Below are positions 21,950-41,004 of a stretch of 64,000 nt of DNA, piece after piece. The DNA lies in assembly GCA_000711775.1 (NCBI GenBank), contig ARYC01017411.1, forward strand, positions 48,618-112,617. The letters are read 5' to 3'. The notes under the pieces were generated by a model, which saw only the letters and a list, made by a program, of their open reading frames with translations, made no database searches and had not been told where the DNA came from. Both the position numbers and the translations under genes were made by a program. The DNA comes from Oxytricha trifallax (Eukaryota > Ciliophora > Spirotrichea > Sporadotrichida > Oxytrichidae). Each line of letters begins with the position of its first letter. Positions within the stretch are counted from its first letter, which is position 1.

Positions 21950-24900
21950 CCAAAATTAAAAGTATGATTGCAAAAGTAGCCCTCTGTTAAAGATTCAGAA
22001 TTTTCTCAAACATGAACTTTAGATCTTTATCATCTTTGACTATCTTAAAAATCTCATTGTAGTTATTGTACACATATAATTATAGTTAATTAAATATTAA
22101 CTTAAAATTATTAATTATTATTTGACTTATTAATATCCAGACTACTTTTGTACATGTTCTTAGCTAATTTCTGTTTTTCACTATTGGATTTAACATAATA
22201 ATATAACTTTTATTTTTTTTAATTTCTTCTCCTATTTGACAGCTTAGATCTTATTTTTATCTTAAGTAGCGAGTGATGTTGTAGTGTTAATCTAAACTTG
22301 ATCTTCTTTCTACTCTTCCATAGTTTCATCTTTGCAATGCTTAAGAGCCACTTCCTGCTCATTTTTGTATTAGATCACTTATGAAGTCTCATCTTTGACT
22401 TTAAGTTGCTGCTCATTTTTCATTTTCTTTTGCAACATTCTTTATTGTTTTATTTCTCTCAATCTTCTCTATGTTTTCTCCATATTTTGCTCAGTTTCTC
22501 TACCTCTCTGGATATGTTAAACCTCAGGAACTTCATAAAAAAAATGATTTAATATTAAAAAAATGCATGGCTCTCTAATATATAAAATTACTAAATAAAT
22601 GTGCAAGCGATTATTTAATATAAAATTCAACATAGTCTGGTGAATCTGTAGTTTTTATTTATTATTGCTTTATTTAGGCAATCTAATTAAAACCTTATCT
22701 TACATTTTTGATTAAAAGAATGGCAATAAAACAATATATTCAAATCTAATTATTACTGCCTAAATTTTTTTAAAAAAATACATTTTAAAATCATAATATC
22801 AAGCTATCTTGATATTTTTATGAAATAAGAATCTATAAAGCTGATAATATTAATTCATTTCTTAATTTTAAATAATATAATCCAATGAAAATTAAAATCA
22901 AATTTTCTGATTTCTCTATTTTCACTCTTCAATGAAAAATGGGCATTTTAAGTTACTAGCTTTTCTGATTATACTTTGATTCTCTCTTTTAAATGTTTTG
23001 CTTACTTGAGAGGTCAGAATATTCTTGTGAGGATACTTCATTAATTACTCTGTTTCTTATGTTGTTTTGACGACTTTCTGGCACCTTTCTTTTCTGCCCA
23101 ACTAAGGTACAAGGATTGTTGTTACTTTCAAAGTTGTTTGAAGTCTACATATCAGGATTTTCACATTTAAATTAAGATACAGGACTTTCATCAATTTCCA
23201 TGCAATGAGCTGTTTGATGTTTGTTAGAGGAAGAATTTTAATTGAAAAAGCCTAGTTTTGGAGACTAATTTTTATTTCTATATGTGGCAGGTGATAAGCT
23301 CATTTGATTGAAGTAATCTTGATGTTAAAGACTAGTTGGCGACATGGCATTAACGATGGCTTACTGAACTTATGAGGAATAAGCTGTGAAATTGTTTTAA
23401 ACAGAAACTTATTGCTGGAAAAGTTACTTGCTAGAATTAGCTTGGTTTGACTGATACTATTGTTCTTAAGGATAGTTATTGCTACCTGAATGGCACTAAA
23501 ATTCATTCAAACTCTTGAGAGTTAGAGAGTTTTCATTGGTCTTATTGATTCCTTATCCAAGTGTAGGACTCTGGTATTGAACATAAAAAGAGCTTCCTTA
23601 ACTTCCACTGCTTGAAGTAAAAATATTTTAAATTTTTGAAGTGATCTTTTTGCTTATCTATCCTAGCTTGAGATCACTAATGGGCGATGGTTGATTTCTG
23701 GAAACATCATTAGTAAATCCTGGAGTTCCTACCTCATCTTCATTGACTTCATGAATCGATTATTGCTGATAATTCATTTTACAATTTGTGGGGCTTTGGT
23801 ACTCATTTGCACTTGATGCAGTCATATCCATGTTTCTGTTTAACTAGCTAGTTGGAGTGATCTGATCAATTAGATTGAAAAATAGCATTCTTTCATAAAA
23901 ATATAAAGATTGTTTGAGGAATTCTAATTGACCTTGGCAGTATCTAAAGGACCAACTTTATCTTTAAGATGGGCATGAAACTTGAAATTTTAGCTATTCT
24001 ACTCTTTTATTAAATTATTGTCAAATACTAACGAGTTGAAAAATTCTTAGCTTGGCTTTGATCTGTTTTTAATATTATAATTTGAACCATTATACGACCC
24101 TTGAACTTTGATAACATCAGCTAAAAAGATTAATATGATTATGTTCAAATATTTTACTCTAATTTGGTGGAGGAGATCCGTAGTTAGGAAAGCTGCCGTT
24201 TGTTGTCTTGCGACTAGCCTGCTAAGATTTCTGATTTCTTAGTTGATTATTTTCTATTTCTTATTGTTGCATAGATGATCCAAAAGCTGGGCTTGAACGA
24301 TTTTCTTGGACATTTCCTAAAATGAAATAAATTAAACTACATTGTCTTAAACTTACTGGGATACTTTTCTTAAGTTGATTATTAGTTGCTCTGCTTGTTC
24401 GAACTTTTAAGATTGTTTTGCATTTGCAAGCTATCAATGAAATTGCTTTGGCTAGTGTTTTGATTAACTGATTTATGTTTGTTGCTTGATTTAGCTTTAT
24501 TTGAATTTAACTTTACATCTAAGTTTTCACCATTCTCACTCTTTATATTTTGAATGCTTCCCATCTGCATTCCAGGTACACTAGTTGAGTTTATCAAATA
24601 TTTTGCTTAAGAGAGAAGTGACTGCCCAATTTTATCAATTTAAAGTCTAGTATCGCATTAAAAGGGCAATTAAGGATTGTTTTATGCTGGAACTTTCTCA
24701 CCTTTCTACAAATGTTCTTCTTTGATTTTGATTGGGTCATTGTAGCAAGTTCCAAGCAACTTAGGATCTCGAAATAGAAGAGACACAGTCATCAACTCCT
24801 CATGTTTGAGTTTGTAGTGATTCTGGCTCAACTTCTCACTCAAATCTTCCAGGCAAATTCTCTTTTTTTGAGGGCTCATTGGGGTTGAATCATACAAAAT

Positions 24901-25059
24901 TTGCATTACATAATCTAATTTATAAATATGATTATAGTAATAGTTAGTTGGAGTAGTACTTAAATCACTCTGGAAACTTTATTTTTGAGGAACATTTTTG
25001 AAAGAATTTAGATCATTTGCATCATTTCTGCCTTGCATTTCAATTGATTATTCTTACAT
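21950..25059 (-). CDS. Long Gln/Asn/Ser-rich protein of unknown function (multi-segment)
   Basis: Minus strand from ATG 25059 (MQEQSIEMQGRNDANDLNSF). The first, better-ordered segment contains PMSPQKKRICLEDLSEKLSQ and LKHEELMTVSLLFRDPKLLG. Long low-complexity stretches follow (e.g. SNKHKSVNQNTSQ; QQEQ-type runs at 23650-23050), with a basic motif VGQKRKVPESRQ at about 23090. Coiled-coil-like sequence (EKTQRRLREIKQQRMLQKKM) lies at about 22480-22200, and a possible C-terminal segment (DDKDLKFMFEKILNLQQRA) near 22050-21950. It may be more than one gene. No domain recognised. Confidence 0.5.
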
Positions 25060-25351
25060 TTTAGGAAATTTAATTTATTATTTTTAAAGAACTTAAATTT
25101 ATTAAAAATAGAGTCATTTCAATCTTAGTTTTCAGCCTATAAGTAGTTTCACTTAAACATTAAAAATAAAGAGTTGATAATAAATTACTAATGAATGTTA
25201 GGTGCTATTATATTTTTCTAAATATACAATATTATTGATAGGATAAGGGGTATATTTTGATTTACAAATTTATTCCCTTTGGTATAGATTATTATAGTCG
25301 ATTATAATTGATTAAAAATGGATAAGTTGCATTGAATTCAACAATTCAATC

Positions 25352-27790
25352 TCATTTTTTCTTGTTTTTACTTTTGCTTTCTTTTTGTTAGTTAGCATCC
25401 TACCTAAGCTTTCTCTCATATCTTTACTATATTTCAAGTCTAGTCTTCCAAATTTGAGAGTAGTTTTCATTATCTCTTTTAAGCCAAATTAGATCTTCTC
25501 TGTATCTGGGATCAGAGGGGAGTGCGTTAGGAATCGGTAGAGCTTTCATAGGCTCCATAGTATCAATATTCCAGTATTCTTAACCTCCAATAGTCAAATT
25601 TTCAAAAATAGAACCATTTATCTCGCAAATTACTTTGGCAACATCTTTAAGGTCAGATAACTTTGAGGGATCTTAAAAAGATAAAATAAAAATAACATTT
25701 ACACTTTCTTGGATGGTTTTACATTAACATCTTTATGATATATCTGTCCAATAAATTTATCGTACCTATGATGATGGAATATAACTACTGCTTTCAATTC
25801 ATTCTGTTTATCTTCAAAAACCATATGTCCTTCTATGTTTAAAACTCGATCTCCCCAAAGCATTCCGCCTAATTTTGTCACAGGGTACTCATAAGTTATT
25901 GTTTAGCCATCAGAAAATCTGATGTTATTTGGGCCTTCATTTCTCATAATCAAGTTATTGCCGCTTATCTTAGCCTTAAATTCATAATAACCTGACACTT
26001 GATAGAGTTCACTCGAGTCTTCAATAAGATAGTTTGAGATAGGTGGGTGGTGACTTGTATGCTCACAGTATACTCTTGTGTTATCAGTGAAAGATGCTTG
26101 GTAAGTCTCTCCTAGTAAAGGATTAAAGGGTTTCTGTTATTTAAGAGAGCAGTAGAGTGATGATAGAGCATATGAAATGCTTAGTTTAAATCTTTCAAGA
26201 TGGTCTTATTCTTGAGCTGCTTTTTTAAGAAAGATAGGAGCAAAACCATACCAGTCACATATACGTTCTAATAAGCTTCTAGGTTCAAATATTCTGACAG
26301 GTAATGAAATTCCTATAATACTTTAACCTGAAAAGACATTCGAAGCAGCTTAGAGATTACACTTTTGACTACACCCTTTTGCTTCTCAAGTATTCTTTCG
26401 TTAACGCATTTCAATCCATTCTTAGGCTAAATTAATAATCCTTCCATAATATCTTCTTTCTTACCGGAAAATACCGGCTTTAAGGTTTCATAAGTTAAGT
26501 ATGTGGGAGTGGGAGCATTTCCAATCCTGTTATCCAAGAACACTTTCTCGTTCATGAATGAAAAAGGAGCTATTAATTTGTTTTCTGAAAGTATTTTTGG
26601 GTCAAGACCATCAATTTCAGGAGTTGTATATAAGTCTAGAGGGCATTCGTTAAGAATTAAAGACACATCCTGGGCAGTAGGTGCAGCAAGTTTATTGCCA
26701 ATGCTACTTCGATTATTATCATTTTAGATATCTAAGTTTTACACTTTTTATCCTGATTTCTTCTATTAGGAAACTTGACTATTGTTAGAGAGATTATTTG
26801 AGTTATTCTTGACTTTAATTGTCTCGTCAATTATAAGAATTCTGTTATTGTCAGCTCTTTTATTATTCACAGATTTTGAAAATGGATTGGAATCATTATT
26901 GGAGTATAAATTAAAAATAACCATACTAAGTTGCTATCTCTTTTATTTCCAAAAGTAGATTTTGGGTTTGATGATCTCCAAGCCCAATTAAGCCTTGGGT
27001 GCCTTCCTTACTGATCACCGCTTGACTATGGAATTGGATTACTCTGATAGTTTGTAGTCTCATCATCAATATCCTCGCAAGCCTTCTAATTTGAGTGATA
27101 CTTTAATACAAAATAATAAGCAAAGTTTTACTTATTTATCATGAATATATATTTATTTGATTTTTAACATGATATTAGCTTAGGTCATTTGGAAAAACAG
27201 AACTTGTTTAGTTACTAGGAGTGATTAATTGTAAAGTTGGCTGATAAGTTATCGGAAAAAACTAACGATTCTACTTTGCATCGTTAGAAGCTGCAGGAGT
27301 CACAGAATTCAGTTATTTTACTAGTTTCAATGACTAAATTGAATAATCATTTTGAAGTTTCTACTTTGCTACATCATTTGAAGCCTGTCTTTTAGTTATT
27401 TATAATTAAAATGTATAATGCAATCCCAATTTTCTCTTACTATTCCAATATCCTAGATATTTTTCAATGATTTTTTTAATTTATATAGACGCAACTAAAA
27501 TCAAAGTAATTCTTTTCCACAATTTATCAAATTAAAAGCATATTTATTCTAGTTCTAGTAAGATAAAAGTTTGATCTCAGTTTTCTCTCATTGAAGCTAG
27601 TGGTTATCTAATCTATAAAATTCAAAATAAAAAAAATGTGAATTGCGTACCTCCTACATATAATTTAATAAACAAAATAGTTATATTTACCTTGAATGAG
27701 AACGAAGTCTTCCCAATCTACATCCCCATCGATGTCTCCCTTGTTAAGGAAGCAGCAATCTGACAATCTCTTGCTATTCACTTTTTCCAT
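25352..27790 (-). CDS. Oxysterol-binding-protein-related protein (ORP)
   Basis: Minus strand from ATG 27790 (MEKVNSKRLSDCCFLNKG) to TGA 25352-25354. The C-terminal two thirds is an ORD lipid-transfer domain: GISLPVRIFEPRSLLERICD, then FNPLLGETYQASF, the family signature EHTSHHPPIS, KLGGMLWGD, and the ending DPRYREDLIWL...RYERKLR. ORPs shuttle sterols or phosphoinositides between membranes. The N-terminal part is low complexity, with no evident PH domain. Two tiny introns are clear: 35 bp (GTGTAATCTC...TTTTCAG, near 26340) and 34 bp (near 25700). The gaps at 27660-27420 and 27180-27110 are further introns or IESs. Confidence 0.9.
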
Positions 27791-27799
27791 TGAACACAC

Positions 27800-28195
27800 A
27801 ACAATTTAATTAATTTCTTTAATATTATAAATTATCTCAACCTGCGTTATAAACTGATACTCAAATTAATTTATACAGCTTTCTTTGCTTTATTAAATAT
27901 ATTAATTCATACATAATTCATGTGTATTTAATATATAATACAATACACTTCATTTAATAATGCTAATATATAATAAAAAAATTACTAATATTTATATACA
28001 TAATTAATTATAGTTATTGCTATTAAAATTAAAAGTCTATTAAATTTTGTACATCAGCAGAATTTAAAAATATTAAGGAACTTAAAGAACATTATTATTT
28101 TAATAAGCGCATTTTTGTCAAGTTAAATTATTTAATTAGTATAATTTAAAGTATACTATGCATTTAAATTGCAACTTATCGTAGTATTTATTTTT
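27800..28195. other. AT-rich spacer between ORP gene and tRNA gene
   Basis: No gene seen. The T-run on the minus strand at about 28196-28202 is the likely Pol III terminator of the tRNA gene. Confidence 0.5.
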
Positions 28196-28205
28196 GAAAA
28201 AGAAA

Positions 28206-28213
28206 TGATAATG

Positions 28214-28245
<32 letters not shown>

Positions 28246-28285
28246 CGCCTGAAGCTGGCGCCTTAGACCACTCGGCCACATTATC
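28206..28285 (-). tRNA. trnL-CAG: tRNA-Leu (anticodon CAG)
   Basis: Minus strand. The acceptor stem GATAATG pairs with CATTATC. The D-arm is GGCCGAGTGGTCTAAGGC, and the anticodon stem CCAGC/GCTGG encloses TTCAGGC with anticodon CAG. A class II variable arm (TCCGAAAGGGC) follows, then T-arm GTGGGTTCAAATCCCAC and discriminator A (28206). No intron. The internal A and B boxes are intact, and a T5 run lies just downstream. It reads CUG Leu codons. Confidence 0.97.
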
Positions 28286-28947
28286 TTTTACGTTAGTTTA
28301 CCCTAAGGCACAGCTCATTAAGTCCTATACATGAAAATTCAGCTTATAAATCTAGATCAATGCTAAAATGATCGAACAAGAAATAGGAAAGCTTATCTAC
28401 CTGCACAAAATCAGTCATTTTATTCTCAATAAAAATTCATAAACTCAAGATTCTACAATTTGTCCCTATGCACAGACCATTAAATGTACTGGTTGTACAA
28501 GTTAAAGAAATGATTTCAAAGAAACTGACTTATCCTACGTTATTCTGAAAAACCAAATGGATCGGACTTATATAAAAATAAAGTGCTGAAACTTAAATGT
28601 GGTTCCCCATAATTTAAATTCTTATTATAAAGAATAAATTATGGGCAAAGATGAAATATAAAATTATTCTTATGTTGTCAGTATTCTAGAAATTTGATTG
28701 AGAATAAAACTCGATTCTAGATTTCAAAAATAAATGTGAAAAATAGTTTAATTTAACTATATAGAACTCCGTTTTAAAGTTGTGAAATTAAGATTTATCA
28801 TTAAATACTTCCCTTAGTTTAAACTGTTCAAATAATTTATGAAAATATTTTTAAAATCTTTATCTAGTAATAGGAAAATTGATAATATTTTGTGATTTAA
28901 TTGAAAATAAAAAAGTAAATCTTAATTCAAAATATTAACAAAGAAAA

Positions 28948-30338
28948 ATGTCCAGTAACGATTCTTAATCAGAGGGAAGAGTAAGTATAGAAGTTTTAAA
29001 TTCTCCAAGATTTTATGTTTTAAATTTTCTTATATAATTCGTGTACATATTCCCATAAAAGTATGAATTAACTAAATGTGTAAAGAGATCCTGCAAAGAT
29101 TCAGGGAGTCTATCTCAGTCTCACCTCTAAAACCATAATTAAAACTAAGATAGATCTCATTACTATAAAAAGAGCACTAAAATATCTAAGAAGGGATTTG
29201 TAGAGCTTTTTGACTTTGAGGAGAACGAAAGGGACAACAATCAAATAAAGAAGGATTATAAGAAAATTGAAAAGAAGCAAAAAGGAGGAGCTGTCAAATT
29301 TAAGCACTTGATTGGTAAGTATATAAAGACGAATATCTGTTTGACTCCATAATTCATGTAAAGTAAAAATGAATGTAGTATATCTAGATGTGTAAACAAT
29401 TTCTAATTGATAAACTGAACTATAAATGCTTAAAATTGCTTATATAGATTTCTATTTGACTAGCAGTGAAAGTTTTGGAGAATAAATGAAAGAAATTGAT
29501 GCTAGAAAAATTCTTGAGCCTTTGGATAGCGAAAATGATTCAGGTTTTAACGAAAGACTACTGAGATTAATATGTGTTAATTAAGCTATTATGAAAATGC
29601 AGAAAGAACTTGGTACTCTTCAATACATAAAAGAAGATCTTCTTGCCTCTTTGTAAGTATATGTACTGTTAATATTACACATATTAAGCGAGGAATAAGA
29701 GCCATCCGATAAACTGCAAGAATTTATCACCACTTTGAAGGTGAAGTAGCCAAACTTCTAGAGTAATTAAGATTAGCCAGTCATAGACAAAAGTAGGATA
29801 TTATAAAATTTTATTTTACATAATTTACTATAGATATTTAACAAATCGACTTGAAATTACAGAATATGATGCAATTTATGAATGATTTTGCTGTCAATTT
29901 TTAACAAAATCCTGTTTCTGCATCAAACTAATTTTACAGACCTTCATCAAGTTAAATTATTAAATTAAAGGTTATTTTTGGGATATTTTCGCCAAAGATC
30001 ATTTTAATTTTGAATTTTCTGCTTTTTCTATTTACAACATAGCATTTATATGATAAAAAAGCTCTTACTCAATACGTCCATCTTCATCAGGCTACAGAGC
30101 AGGTCTATTGACAACTCATGTATGGCCAAAATCCAGAATGCTTTTTGCAATAGTCTCCAAAATGTCAAAGGAGGGTTTCTTAAACGAACAGCAGAGAGGC
30201 ATCTTAAAAGATTTGATTCTTGACTATGACTCGAGACTCCAAACCTCACTTTAGGACTATGAAATTAGTGGGGACAGAGATAAACTTTACTATAACTTAA
30301 TTAATGTCGCAAACTCAAGTATTGGACAAAATTAATGA
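28948..30338 (+). CDS. Unknown protein with IES-split C terminus
   Basis: ATG 28948 (MSSNDSQSEGR) is followed by a GTAAGT donor. The next coding stretch runs to KKGFVELFDFEENERDNNQ and FKHLI, a second intron follows, then DFYLTSSESFGEQMKEIDAR to ...IKEDLLASL, another intron, and a Gln-rich stretch. The C-terminal block RAGLLTTHVWPKSRMLFAIV and EGFLNEQQRGILKDLIL ends at TGA 30336-30338. This block joins in frame only after removing the IES at 29942-30081. Its leucine-rich helical pattern suggests an assembly domain, but I do not recognise the family. Confidence 0.7.
29942..30081 (+). other. IES (pointer CTTCATCA)
   Basis: 140 bp between CTTCATCA repeats (29942-29949 and 30082-30089). Excision joins QFYRPSS to SGYRAGLLTT in frame; without it the frame continues into AT-rich non-homologous sequence. 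Confidence 0.88.
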
Positions 30339-30532
30339 ATATAAAAGTTTTTAAAACTAAAGCAACTTTATAGGTTAAACATTAAATATATAGAAGATTG
30401 AATAATTTAGAGATTACTTAAGAAGAGTTTAATTTTAGACATTTAAGATAAATAAGAAAGTTAACATAAGAAAGCTATTAAAAATAAAAGCAAAATTAAA
30501 CTAGAAAATTTATAGATATGTTAAAAATTGAT

Positions 30533-36403
<5,871 letters not shown>

Positions 36404-36857
36404 ATTTTAATGTATTTGATTTTACTAAGCTGCTTAATAAAGGAAAACATATATAAAATTCAAATAAATTAAGATTATCTTGACTATTCTTGAATGCACT
36501 TTATTTATAAATAAAGACTGCTTACTATGCTTAAGTTAAAATACTTTTCTTAATGACTTAGCTAGTATTCATGTCTTAATTTTTTGATTGAGGTTATTAA
36601 GAGAGTCCCTTCGCTTTCTAAAAACAATTGATAAATAAAACCATTTCTTACATTTCCTTTATTTGAAAAAGAGGGTGATCTCAATTTGTTAAGCATTTTG
36701 TTTATTAATGCCAGATTTTAAATATAATTCAATAATTTTGCTTGTTTAATTAAATAATTTAATTTGAATTTAAATGAGATGATTTTGACTATCTTATAAT
36801 TTGAAAATTTAACATAAAAACTTAAATAAAGCTTAAAATTTAATCACACTTAATATC

Positions 36858-39245
36858 TCATTCAACATTAGCTGGTTTTTCGACTGCTTCGCATAAATTT
36901 TGGAATACTTTGTGGGGTTCATCAGTTGCATTTATTCTTATCAAGTGATATTGATATTCTTGCTCGAGTGTTTGCTCGACAGTTGTAAGGAAATTAAATT
37001 AAATTTATAAAGATTAATGTATCAAATTATTAAAATTTTTTAAGTGAAATGAAAATTTAATATTGCTAAATAAATCTGTTTTTTAACGAATATAAACTAC
37101 GTGCAAATATTATATATAATTATGATCATCCCTTATTATTATAAATTGTTGAATAAGTACCAGTATAAAAATTTAAGAAATTAATTAAACCAAAAATTGA
37201 TATTATTTTCTAAAATCAATCCAGAAATAATAAAACTTGTACAAACCCTCGATATATTTATATCATTTATTTCTTATTTCCCTTTAATTCACTGTATTTT
37301 ATCAGTAATAAAATTATTATACTCTTCGAGTCTAGTCTTAAGCACCTCATTTGTGTGTTCACTCTATTGAATCAATCTTTTTTCAACGACTGGGTTCAAT
37401 TTGCTCTTGTCATTTATCAAATGATAATATTTCTCATCGATTGGATCGAATCTCATGTGCTCTAATTTGTCATAGGTGACTTGGTCATTCTAGTCTAAAG
37501 CTTATCAAAATATAATGAGCTTAACAAACTATTAATTGATTAGAAATATTTAAATGTAGTTTTAAATAGTTTAAATTAAAAGCGACAACTAGAGAGGGGA
37601 ATATGCCTAGTTCTTGAAGTTTTATGATCTGTTCAGGGGTTGTGGGGCATCCATCAAGAATAAAACCATTTATGGAACAATCTGGCTTTGAAAGTCTCTC
37701 TCTAACAAGCTCAACAATCACATCATCTCCGACTATAAAAGAAAAATTACGATTTACAACATTATTTGAAATATATTTGCAATTTAAATAAAATAATCTT
37801 ACATTATTCTCCACGATTTAATTTTTCTTTGAAGTCTTTGGCTCTTTGGGATTTAATCTCAGTTCTAATGATGTCTTTTATTATGTGCTTTACTTTTATG
37901 TATTGTAGTTGGAATCTATGAGCAATTTTAATATAATTTTGATTTAATCACTCAAATAGTATGGTTAACGATTTTCCTTAAAATTTATTTTAAAAACAAA
38001 TAAAAGTTTTTGTTTCTGAAATATAGCCAAAATATTAATCCCTTCCTATTTTGTTATCTAATTTTTTAATTAAAATTTGCTTGGAGTATTCATTTTTGCC
38101 GCAACCTGGAGGTCCCATAATAAATATTCTAGGGGGTCTTCGAGGCCCATTAGATCTTGATAATTTCAATGTTCTAACTATCTCCTCTAGAATGACGTTT
38201 TCAGGTCTATTTCCATCAATTTGAATAATTGATCCAGTGCATGTTTCCTTCACTCCTTGAATTTAACTATGGAATTGAAGATTAAAAGCTGTTATTGTTA
38301 ATACAAGTGGGAAGAAAATCGTTTATACTTACATTTGATATTCTGTGAGAGCGTTTTCAGCGTATTTATCAATATCTTCATCTTTGTAATGAATAATAGT
38401 TTCTTCACTCTTTAAGTTTGTTTTTACTTTCTCAATGCTTTGTTGCTTGTCCACATCTAGCAATATAAACTTGTCAAGGATTCATATAAATATAAACCTT
38501 ATTTTAAGTTCATAATTTTTAACATTGAGGTTCTATTTATTAATTTTATGAATATAATTAAGGATGAATCCCATCTTTTGAAGTGCCAAAGCTTGCTTTC
38601 TTGTTCTCGGGAAACCCTCAATAATCCAACTTTTTTTCTCCTTTTCTAGAGCTTCGATATGTCCCTTCACAATTTTAATTACTGTTTCATCCTTCACATA
38701 TGAATATGTCTTGCGTTTTATCACTTATTTTAATTTTAATTTTACATCAATACATAAACAAAAATTAATCTAATGCGTGACTCAACTATTTCTTAGCCGA
38801 TCTCAGATTTCTTTTGGATTTCCTTGTTCAATAAATCCCCAACTGATATGCAAGAGAGTGACATGTCTTCAGACAGATATTCATTCAAAGAAAGTGCAAT
38901 TTCTTTGCGGTTAGAGCCTGGAGGTCCCACAATAATAAAACGTTTTACTTTAATCAAAAGTAAGGTTAGAAATGTATATTTAAGGCTTAATGAAGAAAAT
39001 CTTACCAACTGGAGATTGTAGCATGTTCCAATTATTTATTTAAATATTAAGTAGAGCAAGTAATTTGACTAATACTTTTAATTTATAAAGTTTGTAATAA
39101 GAATGTTTAGCAAGTGATTAACTGGGTCTTCAGGCTTTTACATAATCAAGCTTTTCATCATTTCCTCGAAAATATCATAGACTTTCTAATCTTCGAGATA
39201 TTCCTCTAGCTCACGCTGATAGTCCAACTTCTTGTCTTTCAACAT
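36858..39245 (-). CDS. AK8: Adenylate kinase 8 homologue (two AK domains, multi-segment)
   Basis: Minus strand from ATG 39245 (MLKDKKLDYQRELEEYLEDQ) to TGA 36858-36860. The N-terminal segment (IFEEMMKSLIMQKPEDPVNH) matches the AK8 leader. Domain 1 has P-loop RFIIVGPPGSNRKEIAL and SWIIEGFPRTRKQALALQK. Domain 2 has RIFIMGPPGCGKNEY, then GFILDGCPTTPEQIIKLQEL, a lid-like DPIDEKYYHL and C terminus ATDEPHKVFQNLCEAV. The P-loop of domain 1 lacks the usual GxGK lysine context (GSNRK). Segments are separated by AT-rich gaps; two look like introns (GTAAGATTTTC... near 39005 and GTAAGATTATT... near 37800). AK8 balances adenine nucleotides in motile cilia. Confidence 0.87.
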
Positions 39246-39376
39246 TTTATCTAATTTAAATATATAGTTTTATTTCATTAATTTAACTTCTTAGTATTCC
39301 TAGAGGACATGATAGAAATTTAATTAGACCATATTTAATTATATTTTAAATATAGCTTTTATAAAAATCTCTAAAA

Positions 39377-40705
39377 ATGAAAGTAATTTAAATGAGAAGA
39401 TTCTTACAAACAAAATAAATGCTTTCACTAATATTGATTGCAGTTACAATGAAAACCTTAAGAGCTGCTATGGAATCAGATATAGTATAATGCCCCAGGT
39501 TAACTTGCTCTGAAAATCTTGGGGAAGGTGTTTGTTTTATGCATTCCGCCACAAATCCAGTAGAATGGATTAAATTAGCAAACTGCCCTAATGGATAAAA
39601 ATGTGACAACACTCAGGAATTTGCTTGGTATGATGTTTTCAAGCAATCTATTGAATAGGCAAATGAACTTGGAAAATCATCTTCATGGAAGCGTTTGACT
39701 AAGAGCAGATGTGCGGAAGTTTCTTCTTTTAGGTAAAATCTTTTGCCAGGGAGATATTGTGAGAGCAATTATGAATGTTTATCGTTTAATTGTACTGATA
39801 ATGTTTGCAAGGGTCACCAAAGTGGTAAGACTTGCTCTACACATTCTTAATGTTTAAAAGAGTTTTTATATTTTTAATGTGACGCAGGTCTAGCATGTTT
39901 ACCAGAGAAAGCATTCCCTTATGCTACCTCTTGTAATTCATATAGAAAATTGAGTGAGCAATGCTAATAAACAAGCGACTGCATGCCCAATTATGTTTGC
40001 TGGTATTCTTCAAGAGAGGATTTTTATACTAGAACAAAGAAATGTATGATGAAGTATGGGCTTGGAATAAACTCAACTTTTGGCTGGGCTCCTGTTCATT
40101 ATGATACAGTTAAGGATATTTTGTGGAATGGTTAGGTTTGCTCTACTGGCTTTGCAATTCCATACTATGATAGCGTAAATGTAACAAGACCTCTAGGTAT
40201 GTGTGTTAATGTAACAAAAGTAATATCTGATTAAGGGACTTACAATAACACTTTAACAGACATCCCAAAGTGTCTATCAGCTAATAAGGGAAGTTACTGC
40301 AGCTACTACTATTCAAGCACTGATAGCTTTAAGACAAGATGTTATTGCTCTGCAGATGGTTCAATTGGTTATTGTCCACTTCCAAATAGGCAAGCAATGT
40401 CAACTTTCGTTTCACTAGATGCTTATGTACTGGGTAACTCTACTAATTGCCACACAGAAGATAGAAACAACCTGATGGCTAATTTGGAATGTGGAATTGG
40501 CGATGGGTCACCTTTACAATCATATGTTAATGCAAGAATTATGAAGGAAAACTGGAGTTTTGCATAGAGTGCGAAGACATTGAACTGTCTGTAAAACTAT
40601 CTTCCACATAGTTATTCAAACTTAATAAAATCTTATGGGATGACTCTTTTATATCATATGGGATTTACTATATGCTTTGTAACTCTAATTATAACTCTAA
40701 ATTGA
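39377..40705 (+). CDS. Cys-rich secreted or surface protein
   Basis: One uninterrupted frame, 442 residues from ATG 39377 (or 437 from ATG 39392). An N-terminal hydrophobic segment (MLSLILIAVTMKT) looks like a signal peptide. The middle is rich in Cys with EGF/granulin-like spacing (GRYCESNYECLSFNC; CSTHSQCLKEF; QTSDCMPNYVC) and several N-glycosylation sites (NCT, NVT, NST). The C-terminal hydrophobic stretch (TLLYHMGFTICFVTLIITLN) could be a GPI-attachment signal or membrane anchor. It resembles the large families of ciliate Cys-rich surface proteins. It has no IES, unlike its neighbours, and is divergent from the AK8 gene 131 bp away. Confidence 0.8.
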
Positions 40706-41004
40706 AAATTAAATTAATATAATTGATTCTTGAATAAGATAAGAAAAATCGAGTAAAATTATCTTACTTTTTTATTGAAACATAAAATTTAATAAATAAA
40801 AAAGTTATAGATTGCTCTTAAAATAATGCAAGTTACTATAGAAAATGTCGATGATATTGCAGTTTCATCAACCTAATAAGTTATTACAAGTTATATAATT
40901 TTAAGATTAGCTAATAAAAGTAAATTTATCTATCCCAATACTTATTTTTTATTTTTTTATGTATTCATGAATAATTTATATTTTTAACCTAGCCTTTATA
41001 GCTA
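40706..41004. other. AT-rich intergenic region
   Basis: Nothing supported beyond AT-rich sequence between the Cys-rich gene and the next start at 41005. Confidence 0.4.

Noticed and set aside
26503..26727. Plus-strand 74-codon frame
   Set aside because: Antisense to the ORP gene, whose minus frame is continuous and homologous.
38824..39021. Plus-strand 65-codon frame
   Set aside because: Antisense to the AK8 P-loop segment.
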